From positions 282,877 to 346,876 of the forward strand of contig NW_020194551.1 of the NCBI RefSeq assembly GCF_002865645.1: a DNA stretch of 64,000 nucleotides. Reading direction: 5' to 3'. A program made the translations under genes and the position numbers. This document shows, piece after piece, positions 1-11,275 of this stretch. Below the pieces are notes generated by a model, which made no database searches, was not told the origin of the DNA, and was given only the letters and a program-made list of their open reading frames with translations. Source of the stretch: Hyaloscypha bicolor E (taxonomy: Eukaryota; Ascomycota; Leotiomycetes; Helotiales; Hyaloscyphaceae). Within the stretch, counting starts at the first letter, position 1. Every line of letters starts with the position of its first letter.

Positions 1-960
1 TTCTATTATATAAGAACCTATCTAGAATACTTAATATAATTTATTCTAAAATCTTAGCTAATTTATTTTAGTACTTTATTTCTTACAGGTATCTTATAGA
101 TACTAGATAGCCTTATAAATTAGGTTAAGGGATTTAGAGGTCTATAACTATTTATAACTACTTATAAGTATCTATATCTATTTATAAGTAATTTATAATT
201 ATTACTTTAAATATTTTAGGGCTTAAATAAACCGAGAATACTATATTATTAGATATTAAAAGTATATATCTTTCTTAAATAATTCTTTATAGGATTTATA
301 ACTTCTTATTTTATTTATTTTCTTTCTTTTCTTTTTTCCTTTTTTTCTCCCTTTTCTCTTCTCTTTCCTCTTCCTCCTTTTTTCTTTCTTTCTCCTCTAT
401 CTCTAGTACTAAGTAATTTATTTTCTCCTCCTTTTCTAATACCTCTGCCTCCTCTTTATAAAAAGCTACTAGCTCCCTATAGAACTTAGTAAAATAGCAT
501 ATTCTCTAAGAAGAAGTAAGTAAGTAGTAGTAATAAGAAGTAGCGGGATAGCGGACTATTTATATATTAGTTATAATCCGTAATAATCTATAGCAAATAT
601 ATATATATAAAGATAATCTACTAGAAGTAATCTAATTACCTATATAATTACCGGGAGCGACCTAGTAAAGCGGATATGGGTTAGTAATAATAGAGACAGG
701 AGCTAGAGCTAGAGCTAGAGCTAGAGAGAGAGAGAGAATAGTAGTAGTACCTATAAGTACCTATTAGGTTAGTTACGGTCTATAAAAGATTAATAAACAG
801 ATATAAAAAGCACTTATAGAAAGAATAATAGGTATTCTTACTACTATAATAGTAATTAGTATAGCTTTCTCTAAACTAACTAGCCATAATTATATATACT
901 ATTTATATATCCGACCCGCTAATATAATATATATATCTGGCGGTATAAACTTAACTAATG
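1..960. repeat. AT-rich, RIP-like repeat relic with no gene
   Basis: Sequence is dominated by A and T, with stops in all frames and none of the codon structure seen from 2 kb on. It resembles the block at 44-64 kb, which contains recognisable retrotransposon remains, so I infer a mutated transposable element. A pyrimidine-rich tract runs from about 319 to 410. A microsatellite of about four AGCTAG units followed by seven AG units lies at 701-738. No domain could be read from this stretch. Confidence 0.6.
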
Positions 961-1097
961 AATTAGCCAAGCTCAGCCTCCAGGTTAGTAGGCCGGGCGG
1001 GATTAGTAGTACGGCCGAGCCGCAAAACAGGTACCCGTAGCGGAGCCAGTAAAGAGAGTGCCGTTATGGTGTGGGTTGGGCGGGCGGGCAGGCAAGG

Positions 1098-1275
1098 CAG
1101 GGCAGGCAGGGCAGGTGCTGGTGCTGGTGCTGCTGCTGCTGCTGGTGCTGGTGCTACTGCTGCTAGTACTGCTGCTGTTGCTGCTGCTGGTACTGGTGGT
1201 GGTGGTGGTGGTGGTGGTGGTGCTAAAGCTGGAGCTGCAGCTGGGGCTGGTGCTGGTGCTGCTGAAGTAGCGGGA
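1098..1275. repeat. GCT/GGT trinucleotide low-complexity tract
   Basis: The stretch is built from GCT, GGT, ACT and GTT triplets, including an uninterrupted run of about ten GGT units near 1194-1221. It is GC-rich, in sharp contrast to the AT-rich sequence before it. It is open on both strands: plus would give an Ala/Gly-rich peptide, minus an Ala/Pro-rich one with a polyproline run. Openness in several frames is expected of a triplet repeat, so I do not call a gene. Confidence 0.7.
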
Positions 1276-1383
1276 GCAGATGGGAGAGAAGACATTCTAC
1301 GGACCGTAAGGAGCGTTATAGGCCAGGGGCAGGCCCGTAGCGGGTATAGGATTGACTTACGTATGTATATGTGTATTTATTAA

Positions 1384-2029
1384 AGGAAAGAAGCTTTGGA
1401 ATTCGAAATTAAAACCTACCTTATTTAGCTTACCTGGAAAATTTTTAGCCTTTAAAAGGTGAATTTTCAAAGTGAATTTAAAGTCAGTAAAGCTAATATC
1501 CCTTAAATAAGTACCTGAGGCATCTAATTAATCTCGAATCGAGATCAGGGCAAAATTAAAGACTGGCCCCGAAGCTTGCATAGGGCCGCCAGGCTTTAAT
1601 TTTAGCGAAGCGGCCCAGATCTCGTAATCATACACCAAAGTCCAAAAACTTGTTGGGAGAATGCCTCAATTTGCCAAATAGATGTAGATATTGTGGGCTT
1701 ACTCTTTAGATCCTTCTGGCAACATGGTTCATTTCACGGCTTCGTGAATGGACGTCACGGAAAAGGGAACCCATCCACAGCCCCTCCTTTCTTTTTCCTT
1801 CTCACCTACTCTTACTTGCAGTGTGGCTTTCCGTGTAACCCCACCATAGTCTGGTGGATGACGAACACTGTTACACAGAAGCGAAACCTAGGTAGAGCAG
1901 CAGCCCACATGCAACAGCCTCATCCCCACTTATTTCAAGCGACCCCCTTTGCTTTTCGAAATATCAAAAAGTCTGATCAAACAAATCAATACCTTCTCTT
2001 GAGAACGGCAGGATTCCAAACCTCTCGCT
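1384..2029. other. Intergenic, upstream of the first gene
   Basis: No gene supported. An open frame ends at 2040 but has no family resemblance and overlaps the start of the next gene in another frame. The stretch probably holds the promoter and leader of the gene that starts at 2030. Confidence 0.4.
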
Positions 2030-3513
2030 ATGGGATGTGATCCCAGAAATTGTACTGGTTGGCCAGATAATTGTCCACCTGCGCAGCCAGACCCTGACAT
2101 CGGTGGAATAGGGGTACGATTTCTCCTCGCAAACGAAATCTCATTCTTTCCTAAAATCAGGATCGAATAGCTAAAATCTCTTCAGGTCATCCTATCCTTT
2201 ATTCTGACTTCAGCGATAACTCTTGTAGCGTCTGTCACTGTGCACAACTTGAGACCTAAATCTTACGAGAAGGATTTGTACCCACCACCGAATCTAAGTG
2301 CACACAAGACCTTGGATATTCTCATCTCAAGGAGCGTTCGAAATGCCCAACTTCATTCCCCAGTCTCAACGCCTGACAACTCGCAAGCTAAAACTCGGAA
2401 ACAGAAATGGATCAACATCCTTGACCAGCTCATACTAAGTCTCAGCGATCAACAGTTTGCAACAAGCATTGCTATCCTAGTCACGACCTCCATCCGGCAA
2501 TGCAAGATTTCCAACTACCATCTCAACGTCGTATCTGACATAGCGTGGTTCTCAACAATCACCCATCTTCTGTCTATGGTAGTGCTCAGAGTCCACTGGA
2601 TACAGGATACGCGAAGAAGAGTATTGCATATACGGCTTTTCTTGATGATCTGCGTGGTCACCATGCTGGCCTTTACCATTACATGGTCACCACAATATGA
2701 GCCAAAAGGCGGGGCAGGAGCGTGCCCCGCGCATTGTGCCTTTTCAAATTCCGACGTCAGTACACTTTTCAGCGAATATGGGTTCCCAATTCAGCACACT
2801 GCTCTCACCTTCGCTGGCATAGTCCAGTCATTTCTGCTTGCATGGGGGTATTCAACCACAGGGTTCTTTGTTGCCCCTTTCTGGTATAAGTTCTACCGGT
2901 TCTGGCTATGGGTCCTTCCTGGTCACGTTTTCAGAGGTTCGAGGATGTGTTGCCTCTGGGTTGTTGATCAAATCTGGAAGCAAGGAAGGCTGCACAACCT
3001 TGTTGAAAAGCTTTTCGATGGATTGAAAATCTTCTGGAAAGTTACCTTCTTCCCCCTTCCGAAAACAGTTACCGGCGTTCAAGTAGTATCCTGGTGTTTT
3101 GGTCTAGCGTTCCTGATCCTTGATCCTTGGTGAAGCCATGAATCTGTGGCAAACCCTCAAGAGGAAAACCAATGGGGATTCGGACAACTACTTGCAATGA
3201 TAATAATTGTACTCCCTGTTCTACCGTTGATGGAAATCTGGTCAGGTCAGTTTACCTTCAAATAATTATCATGGCATTTTAGTATATTCCGGGTGTAAGC
3301 TAATGACATTCTTTAGGCGTAAACAGCCAGTCCAGGGAAGCGTCCCAGGATACCGATGGGCAGCTGGGGGTTGTGCAACCTTCCCCGGCAATCATGGAGC
3401 TACAATTGACATCGTCTGCTGGAAATGGCAACCCTGTAGTCAGTTTACGTGGTGAAGAACCGTTGCCGACAAGCGTACGGGCAGTCTTTAATAGGCCCCA
3501 GCCGCCGAGCTAA
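2030..3513 (+). pseudogene. Multi-pass membrane protein of a conserved fungal family, interrupted by one TGA
   Basis: Three exons fit: 2030-2113, 2186-3245 and 3317-3513. Both introns have GT...AG ends and keep the frame, giving 446 codons. The N-terminus is short and Cys/Pro-rich (MGCDPRNCTGWPDNCPP), followed by about six hydrophobic segments. A WGFGQ motif before the last segment recurs in a fungal membrane-protein family of unknown function that I recognise only loosely. Codon 344 (3131-3133) is TGA, yet the same frame runs on through WGFGQ, the last membrane segment and an exon with its own good splice site. A CGA-to-TGA transition would explain it. No sensible intron removes the stop without also removing a membrane segment. 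It may be a recent nonsense allele, a sequencing error or readthrough. Confidence 0.65.
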
Positions 3514-3836
3514 GATCTCTTGGTATTCCTTCTGGCTACAGTCTCCATCTTGTGTTTTTTTTAGTTGAGACGATACTTAAATTTCATTTTTAGTAGTCCA
3601 GCGAAGGCTGAACATTATAAATTTATAATCTCGAAAGTTTAAAGATGGATCTGGGACTTCACTAACACCTTTCATTCCGGGACCGGCAACGCAGCGCCGT
3701 AGTCAAGTATCCGAGCCCACTTGGGCTAAGTGGGAAAGATAGTCAAGAGTCAAGACACTCTGGGATTAAATTTCCACTTGGACATTACTTAAGCCAGAAC
3801 TTAATACTCCAGGAAAGGTGGGGAAAACTAAAACGA

Positions 3837-3905
3837 CCCCCCCCCCCCCCCCGGGGGCCGTTTGGGGGGGGCGATGGCAGAATCGGGGGGGGGGGGTTTT
3901 TTTTT
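3837..3905. repeat. Homopolymer cluster: C16, G5, G8, G12, T9
   Basis: Sixteen C at 3837-3852 are followed directly by five G, then runs of eight G (3864-3871), twelve G (3885-3896) and nine T (3897-3905). The C run can pair with the G runs, and the G strand could form a quadruplex. No gene overlaps. Run lengths in such tracts are often misread. Confidence 0.8.
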
Positions 3906-4144
3906 GGCTTAGCGCTTGGCGTTTCCCCCACCCCCCAAGTATCGAGTAGGAATATTAATAAATTTTGGAATTTTAATAATGCCTAATTCATTACTTATAT
4001 ATACTTAAGCCTTCCTCTCAAATCAGATTTCGTATTAAGTATCAGGAAGTTTGTATATAAGAGCTCTAGTTTTGAAGCATGGAGAGCCGAGGCAATTATT
4101 GCGCATGAGGTACTTAATCGCTAAATTATCAGGCTCTCTTAAGG

Positions 4145-4235
4145 TCAATACCCCTAATTGACGACACCCCCAAATAATATTACTAATCGACACCCCTAAT
4201 TGACACCCCAAATCGATACCCCTAATTAAATACCC
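4145..4235. repeat. Degenerate short tandem motif (ACCCCTAATTGA-like)
   Basis: Five or six imperfect copies of a CACCCCTAATTGA/CGATACCCC type unit, about 13-20 bases apart, lie in non-coding sequence. The CCCTAA core recalls fungal telomere repeat, but the unit is longer and the spacing irregular, so I would not call it telomeric. Confidence 0.45.
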
Positions 4236-4352
4236 GGAGAGGAGTTGCTTTATATTTTCCCGTTTTGCAAGTGGTTAAGAAATAAGCATTGCTATATGCC
4301 TATAAGACCTTATTTTTTTAATTTTTTTTGACTACTTGCGATATGACCAAAT

Positions 4353-4724
4353 TTGTCTGGAAACAACAACGACGACGACGACGTGCCATTAGAGCAGAGA
4401 ATCGACCTTATCGATCTTTATTGGGGACAGTCTGACTGTCAATCTGACTGTCTGGAGACGTTTCGTTGGCAGGTTCTTGCTCTTGTATGCGCCGAGCTGA
4501 GCGCTCTGTGTGCTAACTACCCTGAAAAGACTCACCGGAGCCTCACTACCCTATTCGCTGAGCTGGACGCCTTCAAGATTCGCTGCTCCACGCTATCAAC
4601 CTTGGCACAGCCGCAATATCTGCTGAGCCAGCAGTCTGTGCTCACCGACAACAACAGTAATTTTAATCTCAAGCCGTCTCTGGTACTGCTTGACAATACC
4701 ATTTATACTGCTAACTCGAATTAA
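4353..4724 (+). other. Unrecognised open frame of about 123 codons
   Basis: The frame opens with Asn/Asp-rich residues from AAC and GAC runs, followed by a mixed, protein-like stretch (Leu-rich, two QSDC repeats, Gln-rich end) that stops at 4722-4724. It has no in-frame ATG; the nearest ATG, at 4343, is in another frame. It could be the later exon of a two-exon gene or a gene remnant. I recognise no domain. Confidence 0.25.
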
Positions 4725-4986
4725 AGTGCTTCTCGGGAAATCTTTGGAATTGGTGCAGAAGCTGTTCAAATGTCCTCCCACTGACTCATAAATGGAACTT
4801 ACCCAGGAACTTCGCTAGCAAACAGAGGCCCGAGGGAATCATGTTTTGTTTTGCCAGGTGAAGGCTCGCAAAAATTACTATTTTAAGCCTTGATCGACAG
4901 ACTACTGCGATTAGGTTCGGAAGGTTGGCTTTCGATACCACGGTTCCTACGGGGATTGCTCTGTCCCATCCCTTCCGCCTCTAATT

Positions 4987-5094
4987 CACGTAAGAGTCTA
5001 TTGGTTATATTATGCTGTCATTGAGGCTGTGTTGTAGTTTTACGTAAGAGCCTATTCGCTATATTTTTGTTGTCATTGACGTTGTGTTACAGTT
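4987..5094. repeat. Two imperfect 54-bp tandem copies
   Basis: The unit beginning ACGTAAGAG at about 4987 recurs at 5041 with the same order of landmarks: CCTATT or TCTATT, a TATATT stretch, TGTCATTGA, then GTGTTGTAG or GTGTTACAG. The copies differ at several bases. They lie upstream of the DUF6536 gene and have no coding character. Confidence 0.6.
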
Positions 5095-5241
5095 GCTCTG
5101 TTACAGCACAGCCTCAACGTCTGCAGACTAGAATAAATCATAGCCTCGCCTCACCGTAATCTTATAGATGATGGCACCTGCTTCGTCTAGAAATCAAGAT
5201 AATTCTTCTCGAGATTTTCTTGATTGTGTTGAAAAATCAAC

Positions 5242-8145
5242 ATGGAACTTATTGAGATTGACCCACTAACGCGAAAGGCGAGAGGGGCATTGATTCCAGC
5301 TCCTCAAATTGCTGAATCCAGAAGCGGCAGTGACAGCATTACACCGATTGGTGGGCTGGGTATTTTCGCATCCCGGGAGCTCCTTTCTCCATTCATCCCA
5401 AAAGCTGACCCAGAGCATCCACTTTCTCGGACATTTGGTGTTTGGCACGCAAAACTCAATGTCCTACTGCTTCAGGCATGCATCGTTAGCAGTTTGGTAC
5501 TCATTCTGAATATCGCTGGAACCATCTTGATGAATGTAAATTCTGGAAACTCCCAAATATTTCATGGGGACTGCCGAATCTCAGCCAAAATTAGCTCCGG
5601 TCTTCACGTTTTGATCAACATCCTGTCTACTCTGCTCCTGAACGCATCGAACTTCAGCATGCAGCTCCTCGCAGCACCAAGTCGTGCAGAAGTTGATGCC
5701 GCTCATCAAACTCAGAACTGGTTGGATATTGGGGTACCAAGTCTTCGAAACCTCAAGCATATTGCCAAATGTCGGCGGCTTCTATGGTGGACTCTCGTTG
5801 TTTTCTCTACGCCGTTACATTTTCTGTAAGCAAAACTTGGGGCACCCTTCTTGGGGAGCCAAACTTATCGGCGCAGGTATAACTCCGCAATTCTATCCAC
5901 ACTTCCGTTAAACAGTTCTACATTATTTGTGGTCACACCTGCCTTCCTTTCCGGCGGCAATATCGATGTCAATTCTACAACAGCCACTGTAACTAGACGC
6001 CTGAGCATGGAAGTCAAGGGTGCACTGCAGTTGTCACCCGGGGAAATAGTCAATACAACACTTGGGGCGTCTTGGGGCGTCAATAGTTGGCAGATACAAT
6101 CCGGGATTAAGAATGCCACATGGATTCACCAGGTTCAAGAGAAGGCGGCGGCAAGTGTATTTTCAAGGCGACTAACCGCAATCGAATGTCTGACGAGTTA
6201 TCAATCACCGATTGGAGATCATTCCGACGTCATCATGGTATCAACATACGATACTGTCATGAATGTCGACCCAAGAGTTCTCTCCAACAATACTTTCCTG
6301 TTTGTGTGGGGAGTGTGGGGATTTGGCGGACCTGGCAACTATTGGGAATGCGGGCCTTCCAACAGCTTTGATTGTAGGAAGCCAGATGTCTGGAAGGCAG
6401 ATCCCTCTATTGTTCAAGATTGGAACGTATATGGATACAAGTAAATCACATATCACATGCGTGTCAGACGCAGACTGACTGACAAATGTACAAACCAGGA
6501 TCGATTATTGTTTAAGCAGCGAAATTGATCTCAGCAAAATGTGTAGTGTGGCATTCTCACTTCCAATAATGATAAGTAAGTTTTCGTCGCAGTGTAACTT
6601 AGCGGGTCTAACAGCAATCAGTCGTCTGCATAGTCAACGCAGCAAAATGTGCAAGTATCATACTTACAGCAGTATACCTCATTCGGACTGGCCACAAACC
6701 CCTGGTTACCATAGGGGATGCTATCGCATCTTACCTCAAGCAACCAGAACCCCAAACGGCGCATATGTGTCTAGTTGCTCGAAACCAACTTTACGAGCCA
6801 AGAGCTAGAGGCCAAGTACCGAAGACGTTTTGCTCAAAGATGGAGAGATCCGAGCGAGTTCCGCAAGAATGGTTGCAACCTAGCCCACTAAATTATAAAC
6901 AGGATTATCAACTTTGGTTCAAAGGAGCCTCACGTCGCAGCTGGATTTTGACAATCTTGAGGTACGTTTCCAGGACTCGTCTCACATGCTTAACTTCCTA
7001 GCCCTAACGAAATATAGTTCCCTCCTTCTTCTCTTGGTGGGCCTTGGCTTCCTAGGGTTCACCCTATATGAAACTCGCTTTACTACAGGATCTATAGGCA
7101 AGTCAATCAGCTTTGGGTTTGGCTCTGTACATGCAGAAACCCAAGGAAGAATGGGAGCCCTTTGGAACGGTAGTCTTTCAATCACGACTCCCATTAATAT
7201 ACACTGACGCTTCTATTCTAGCACCGTACGCTGTGGCCTTTTTTTGCTATATTCTATTCGCAAACTTTTGGCAATTCATCACATCGACAATCCACTTCCA
7301 GTACAACAGCCTGCTAACCACTCTGCTTGCTAATATGGAATGGCAAAACTACGGAATTAACAAAAGATCACTAAGGGTCTCATCACCAGTAGGCCTGCAA
7401 CGAAGTACCTACTTCATCTCCTTGCCTTGGAGATATGGCATCCCGCAAATGGTGGCGGTATCATTTTTGCACTGGACACTTTCCCAAAGCGTCTTTGCAG
7501 TGCCGGTGGAGATGTACAGCAGCGATGGTTCGTTTAGTGGGAGGTTCACTACGATGGGTTATAGCTTTTGGCCAATCTTTACATGTAAGCAAGCATATTT
7601 CTAGAGAACCCCACACCAAAGTCTGAAGCTCTAATTATTGCCCGTCAGAGCTGACAATCGCCCTCCACTTAGCCATTATTTCTGGTACCGTGATGATTGC
7701 AATACTTGTGGGTTTGGGATTCCGCAGATACAAAGGTGGGATGCCTTTGAGTGCGACTTGTAGTGTTATCATCAGTGCTGCTTGCCACCGCCCGGATGGA
7801 GACAAGGAAGCTCACCTATTCCCGGTAAAGTGGGGAGCAGTCTTGCAGCCAATGCCTCAGAATCTTAGCCAAGCACCAAACCCAATATTGGCCACAGATG
7901 GTGATGATGCCGTTGCAGTTACTGGTGAAGACAATACCAATAGGGGGGAGCAAAAGGCCGATGAGGTTGTGGTCATGAGAGCTACTAACACTGGCCGCGA
8001 GAGACAAGAGAATTGCAATAGCACTTGCGAGGTTCTGGGTCAGGACAAAAGCGACAATAAAGAACTAAGCATTGTCCCCGGACATTGCTGCTTTACGACT
8101 TCCCGCAACATCGATATTCCAAAAGCCGGCTTGCTTTATGATTGA
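5242..8145 (+). CDS. DUF6536-family membrane protein, seven exons, 850 aa
   Basis: Exons: 5242-5825, 5877-6440, 6499-6575, 6622-6961, 7018-7169, 7222-7584, 7673-8145. All junctions are GT/AG and the spliced length is an exact multiple of three. The N-terminal third carries features I associate with the fungal DUF6536 family: a membrane segment around residue 75, a Cys about 30 residues later, HVLINILSTLLLNASNF, MQLLAAPSR, and a WLDIG motif. Further membrane segments follow in exons 5-7, then a conserved ISAACH motif. The function of the family is unknown. The last intron must end at 7672, after a CTGAC branch site; using the closer AG at 7648 would create a TAG. The tail after ISAACH is hydrophilic and Asp/Asn/Glu-rich. 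Start chosen as the first ATG of the long first exon. Confidence 0.85.
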
Positions 8146-8852
8146 GCTTTGGTACATTCATGAATCCATTAGATGAAATTTCAATCAACACCCACTTGAC
8201 TAATATCAGGGAGTATACGGAGATAACGGCATAAAGAATCGGGAATACAAGGCATTTCAGCACGGTCAAAGCTCTTAGGGCACTATACGCCTAATTTCTG
8301 ACTTAATTAACTACCAAAACCCCCTATAGCTCCAGGCATTTGCCATAAGCGCATGCTACAAGCCCCTCGCAAGTTCGTGGAAGATTTTCAAGAGTTATAG
8401 GTCTATTGGTGGGGTAACTATAGCGCTTAGACGCTAATGAGCCTGCTGACACAAGTCCGTGTTTTTAGTGATGTTTTCAGACATCACAAAACCAAAGTCA
8501 CCCATTTCACTTCACAATTTCTTTACAAATACAGATTAAAACCTCCTATAATTTAAGCGCACACAGTGAAAAAGGATAGATTAAGCTTAGAAGGCTTTTA
8601 AACTTAATTCTGAATATAAAATGCAAGCATCCAAAATAGTTATGGGGCTCGTTTCTCAGCGAAATGCCCTAAAAATACGGACTTATGTCTGCAGGCTCGT
8701 AAGCGAGTTGTGGTTATAGGGCCATTTAGCGAACTCACCCCTATAAGTATAGGGGCATGCTTAGAGGGCGATACCCCTTGTAAATGTCTTATAAGCGCAA
8801 ATTAGGGAGTAAAGCCTAGAGTTATAGGGGACTATAGTGGATAGCAACTATC
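8146..8852. repeat. Non-coding dispersed repeat relic
   Basis: No gene. About 8213-8260 is a diverged copy of the terminal arm found at 8853-8895 (the ACGGCATAAAG and GGCATTT landmarks are kept). A segment at 8470-8560 resembles 43,930-44,030. Short phrases such as TATAGGG...TTTAGCGA recur at about 8715 and 9090, so this sequence and the neighbouring element share internal repeats. Confidence 0.55.
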
Positions 8853-9303
8853 CTACGAAGATCACGGCATAAAGTGACGGGATTACAGGGCATTTGGACC
8901 CTTGGCACCCCTCAGGACACAATTTAGTGGCTTGAGCCCGCTATAAGGCCCTATGGCTCCAGGCCATATGCCCTAAGCAGATCTCAAGAGGCGCTATGAG
9001 ACATTCGCAAGGTATGAGATGTCCTTAGGAGTAAATAGCGCTGCTGGCAGAGCAACCATAGCGCTTGGATACTAAATAGGTAGTTACTATAGGGCTCTTT
9101 AGCGAGATGTTCCTTGTAAGTACAGGGGAGGAGCCCTAAAAAGGTAGGGTACCCCTAGCTCCCACTTTCTAGCGTGCTTTTAGGGCATTGGCCTAGAATT
9201 ATAGGGTAATTTAGTACCCAAGTGCGCTAAAAAAAAAGATACTGAAGTGCTGTAAAGCACAAATGCCCTGTAATCCCGTCACTTTATGCCGTGATCTTCG
9301 TAG
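8853..9303. mobile_element. TIR element with perfect 43-bp inverted ends (MITE-like)
   Basis: Bases 8853-8895 are the exact reverse complement of 9261-9303. The 365 bases between hold no open frame, so this is a non-autonomous, MITE-like insertion of 451 bp. If the TA at 8854-8855 and 9301-9302 is the duplicated target, the true arm is 40 bp and starts CGAAGATCACGG, which would suit a Tc1/mariner-type transposase. Perfect arms mean it is young or has escaped mutation, unlike the diverged partial copy just upstream. Confidence 0.8.
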
Positions 9304-10424
9304 TCAAGCCTAATAGTGCTCTGAGAGTCCTAAGTGTCCCCGAATTACTTGGCTCAGGTTCCTTTTTTACTCTTGAACTTCACCTGATTTATCTTTGTGC
9401 TTATTTGCTCCCTATATACGTGATTTGTAAGCCTTCTATAATTTTGCATATTCCGCCGTTTGAGATGTGCAGGTTTTGCCTTGAAGAGAAAGAAGACTCC
9501 ATTTTCCACCCTTAGAATTTCTTCAACTAAGAGTCCCGGATTTGTACTCCTAACTTCTATACCGGATCGCATCTGATCTTGAGTGCTAGCCCGATACCCC
9601 TTTCATTACTCTAGACTCTGAGGGTTCTCCTAAGAAATGTAACAGAGAGAGAGCTCGAGAATCCTCCATACCTGGTATTGGTGGAGGAATTGTATAATGT
9701 GGGGGGAAAGAGGAGCTATGGATGAAAGTAAGCGAGAGTGAGTATATAAGAGGCTGGAAGACAAACACGTTTATAAGTTAGAGAAAAAGGCGATTTCGTT
9801 AGCAATTATATTATGTAAGGCTACCTGTTCCACTTAGCTTGATAACTCTATTGTATGCCGGCAAAAGGTCGCCTGGGTTGCCTGGCATTTCCGTGCTACT
9901 GGATCTTAGCTCCGAGATTTAGTTACTTCGATCCGCGCGCTCGAAACCTTGTACTAAATGTTGAGCTGCTAGGGCAGCGGCTTTTGCAAGTCCACGGGCT
10001 AGATTTCTGCCGTCTCGATTGGCCGAACGTTATTAAAAAGCAGCAACTAGAAATCTCGCTTCTGAAAACCGAGAACCAAGAACTAATTACGACGCGACCG
10101 ATCTTGGGGCTTGAGTATCTGGAAAGCGACCGTTCTTGAGTCTGGAGTATATCGAGCGCAAGGAGATAGCCCAATTCTCCTCAGTCTATGGTCGTATGTG
10201 GAAGTACATCTTTTATTTTGACCTATATTACTGCCCTCTAAATGGCCTTTTCCCGTTCTTGTCCCTTCATCGGCTGGAACTGGGCTTCCAGCGAACCTTC
10301 TTGCAGCTAACCAAGCCTTCGAATTGACATATTTGCCCTAATTTGGTCTGTCCTCCTCCAATCGAGCATTCCTCCTCTGTCTGCGATTTTGGTCACGATT
10401 GTGCTCCCTCTTTCAATTGTGCCT
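9304..10424. other. Intergenic with one unsupported ORF
   Basis: The only notable frame is 9855-10139 (plus, ATG, 94 aa), with a short stretch of coiled-coil character near its end. No family was recognised and the surrounding sequence shows no exon structure, so I do not call it a gene. Confidence 0.35.
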
Positions 10425-11275
10425 TCACCGCTTCAAGAAATTCCTCTCGCGGTAGGGGTTCTGGGGCAATCTTTTCGAATATCGATAGGAGGGCTTTGCG
10501 GAAAGGTTCAAATTTAGATCGTTGGTCGCATCGATAGCGTCGATAAGTATGAAGGCCCGAAGTGTAAAGTTCGCGTCGTTGCTAGCATTGTGAAGCATTT
10601 CAGGATTGAATGGACAGCCTAGAAGCGATAGCATCCTTTCAATTGTACATCGATAATCAAGGTCGAGCGGATGCTGAGCAGCTTTTGGAGTATCCACAAT
10701 ATAAAGCGGTCGTAGGTGAATCTTAGCAGCCTTTGAGAACACAAGGTCACCCCTCCCGTCGTGAACAAGAATAAGATCTCGCTTTGAGATCAACTTCCGG
10801 ATTTCATTCCAGAGATCTTCAAGAGCGACATGTCTGGATTGGCAGAAGCAAAATTCTCCTGCTCTTTTCTTGGAATACTTCTCTGGACCTATGCAAAAAT
10901 GATGGGCTTGTAGCCCTGATCCATGCTGCGTGTCTGCTCTGCTAGACTTCAAATGTCGAGTATCTAATATAGAGAGCCCCTCTTTGTGTTTCCCCCGTTC
11001 TATTTTATAAGTTGATCGGGGTGACTTTCAATATCAAGGCCGACTATTAGTAAGTCTTTGACTCTAGAGTCTGGTACGTTTTGTGCGCGTCGAATCTTCG
11101 GGCAAGCTTGGTCTAAACCCTCTTGCGATCGGCCAAGGTGAAGGTCGAAAGTGTGGCGAAGCAGGAGCAGATCCTCTCTAATTAAGCCTTCATGAGCTTT
11201 TGGCTGGGTGGTGGTGATGTTGGCGTCCATGCTGGAATAAGATGTAATGGGGATTCTGGGTAGGACGACAGGCAA
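10425..11275 (-). pseudogene. DEDDh-exonuclease-like (Gfd2/YDR514C-type) protein with one frameshift
   Basis: Reading from 11275 down, the first part ends in LLIVGLDIE, the start of an RNase-H-fold exonuclease domain with its first two acidic residues. The rest, to the TGA near 10425, has GLSILDTRHL, then LILVHDG, then a C-terminal block with LYIVDTPKAAQ, ERML and HNASNDANFTL, where N-D-A matches the conserved HNAGNDA-type element. The two halves lie in different frames. The switch falls at about 11,000-11,005, in an A-rich stretch where one base gained or lost restores continuity. A 44-bp intron from GTCACC could also join them but would delete conserved residues. The likely start is the ATG at 11275 or an internal one near 11,230. 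The family fold is nuclease-like, but its activity is generally not established. Confidence 0.65.

Noticed and set aside
1693..2040. Plus-strand frame of 115 codons before the first gene
   Set aside because: No ATG at its start, no family resemblance, and it runs into the start of the real gene in another frame.
7585..7650. Apparent TAG at the last splice junction of the DUF6536 gene
   Set aside because: It arises only if the AG at 7648 is used. The AG at 7672, behind a CTGAC branch site and pyrimidines, keeps the frame and removes the problem.
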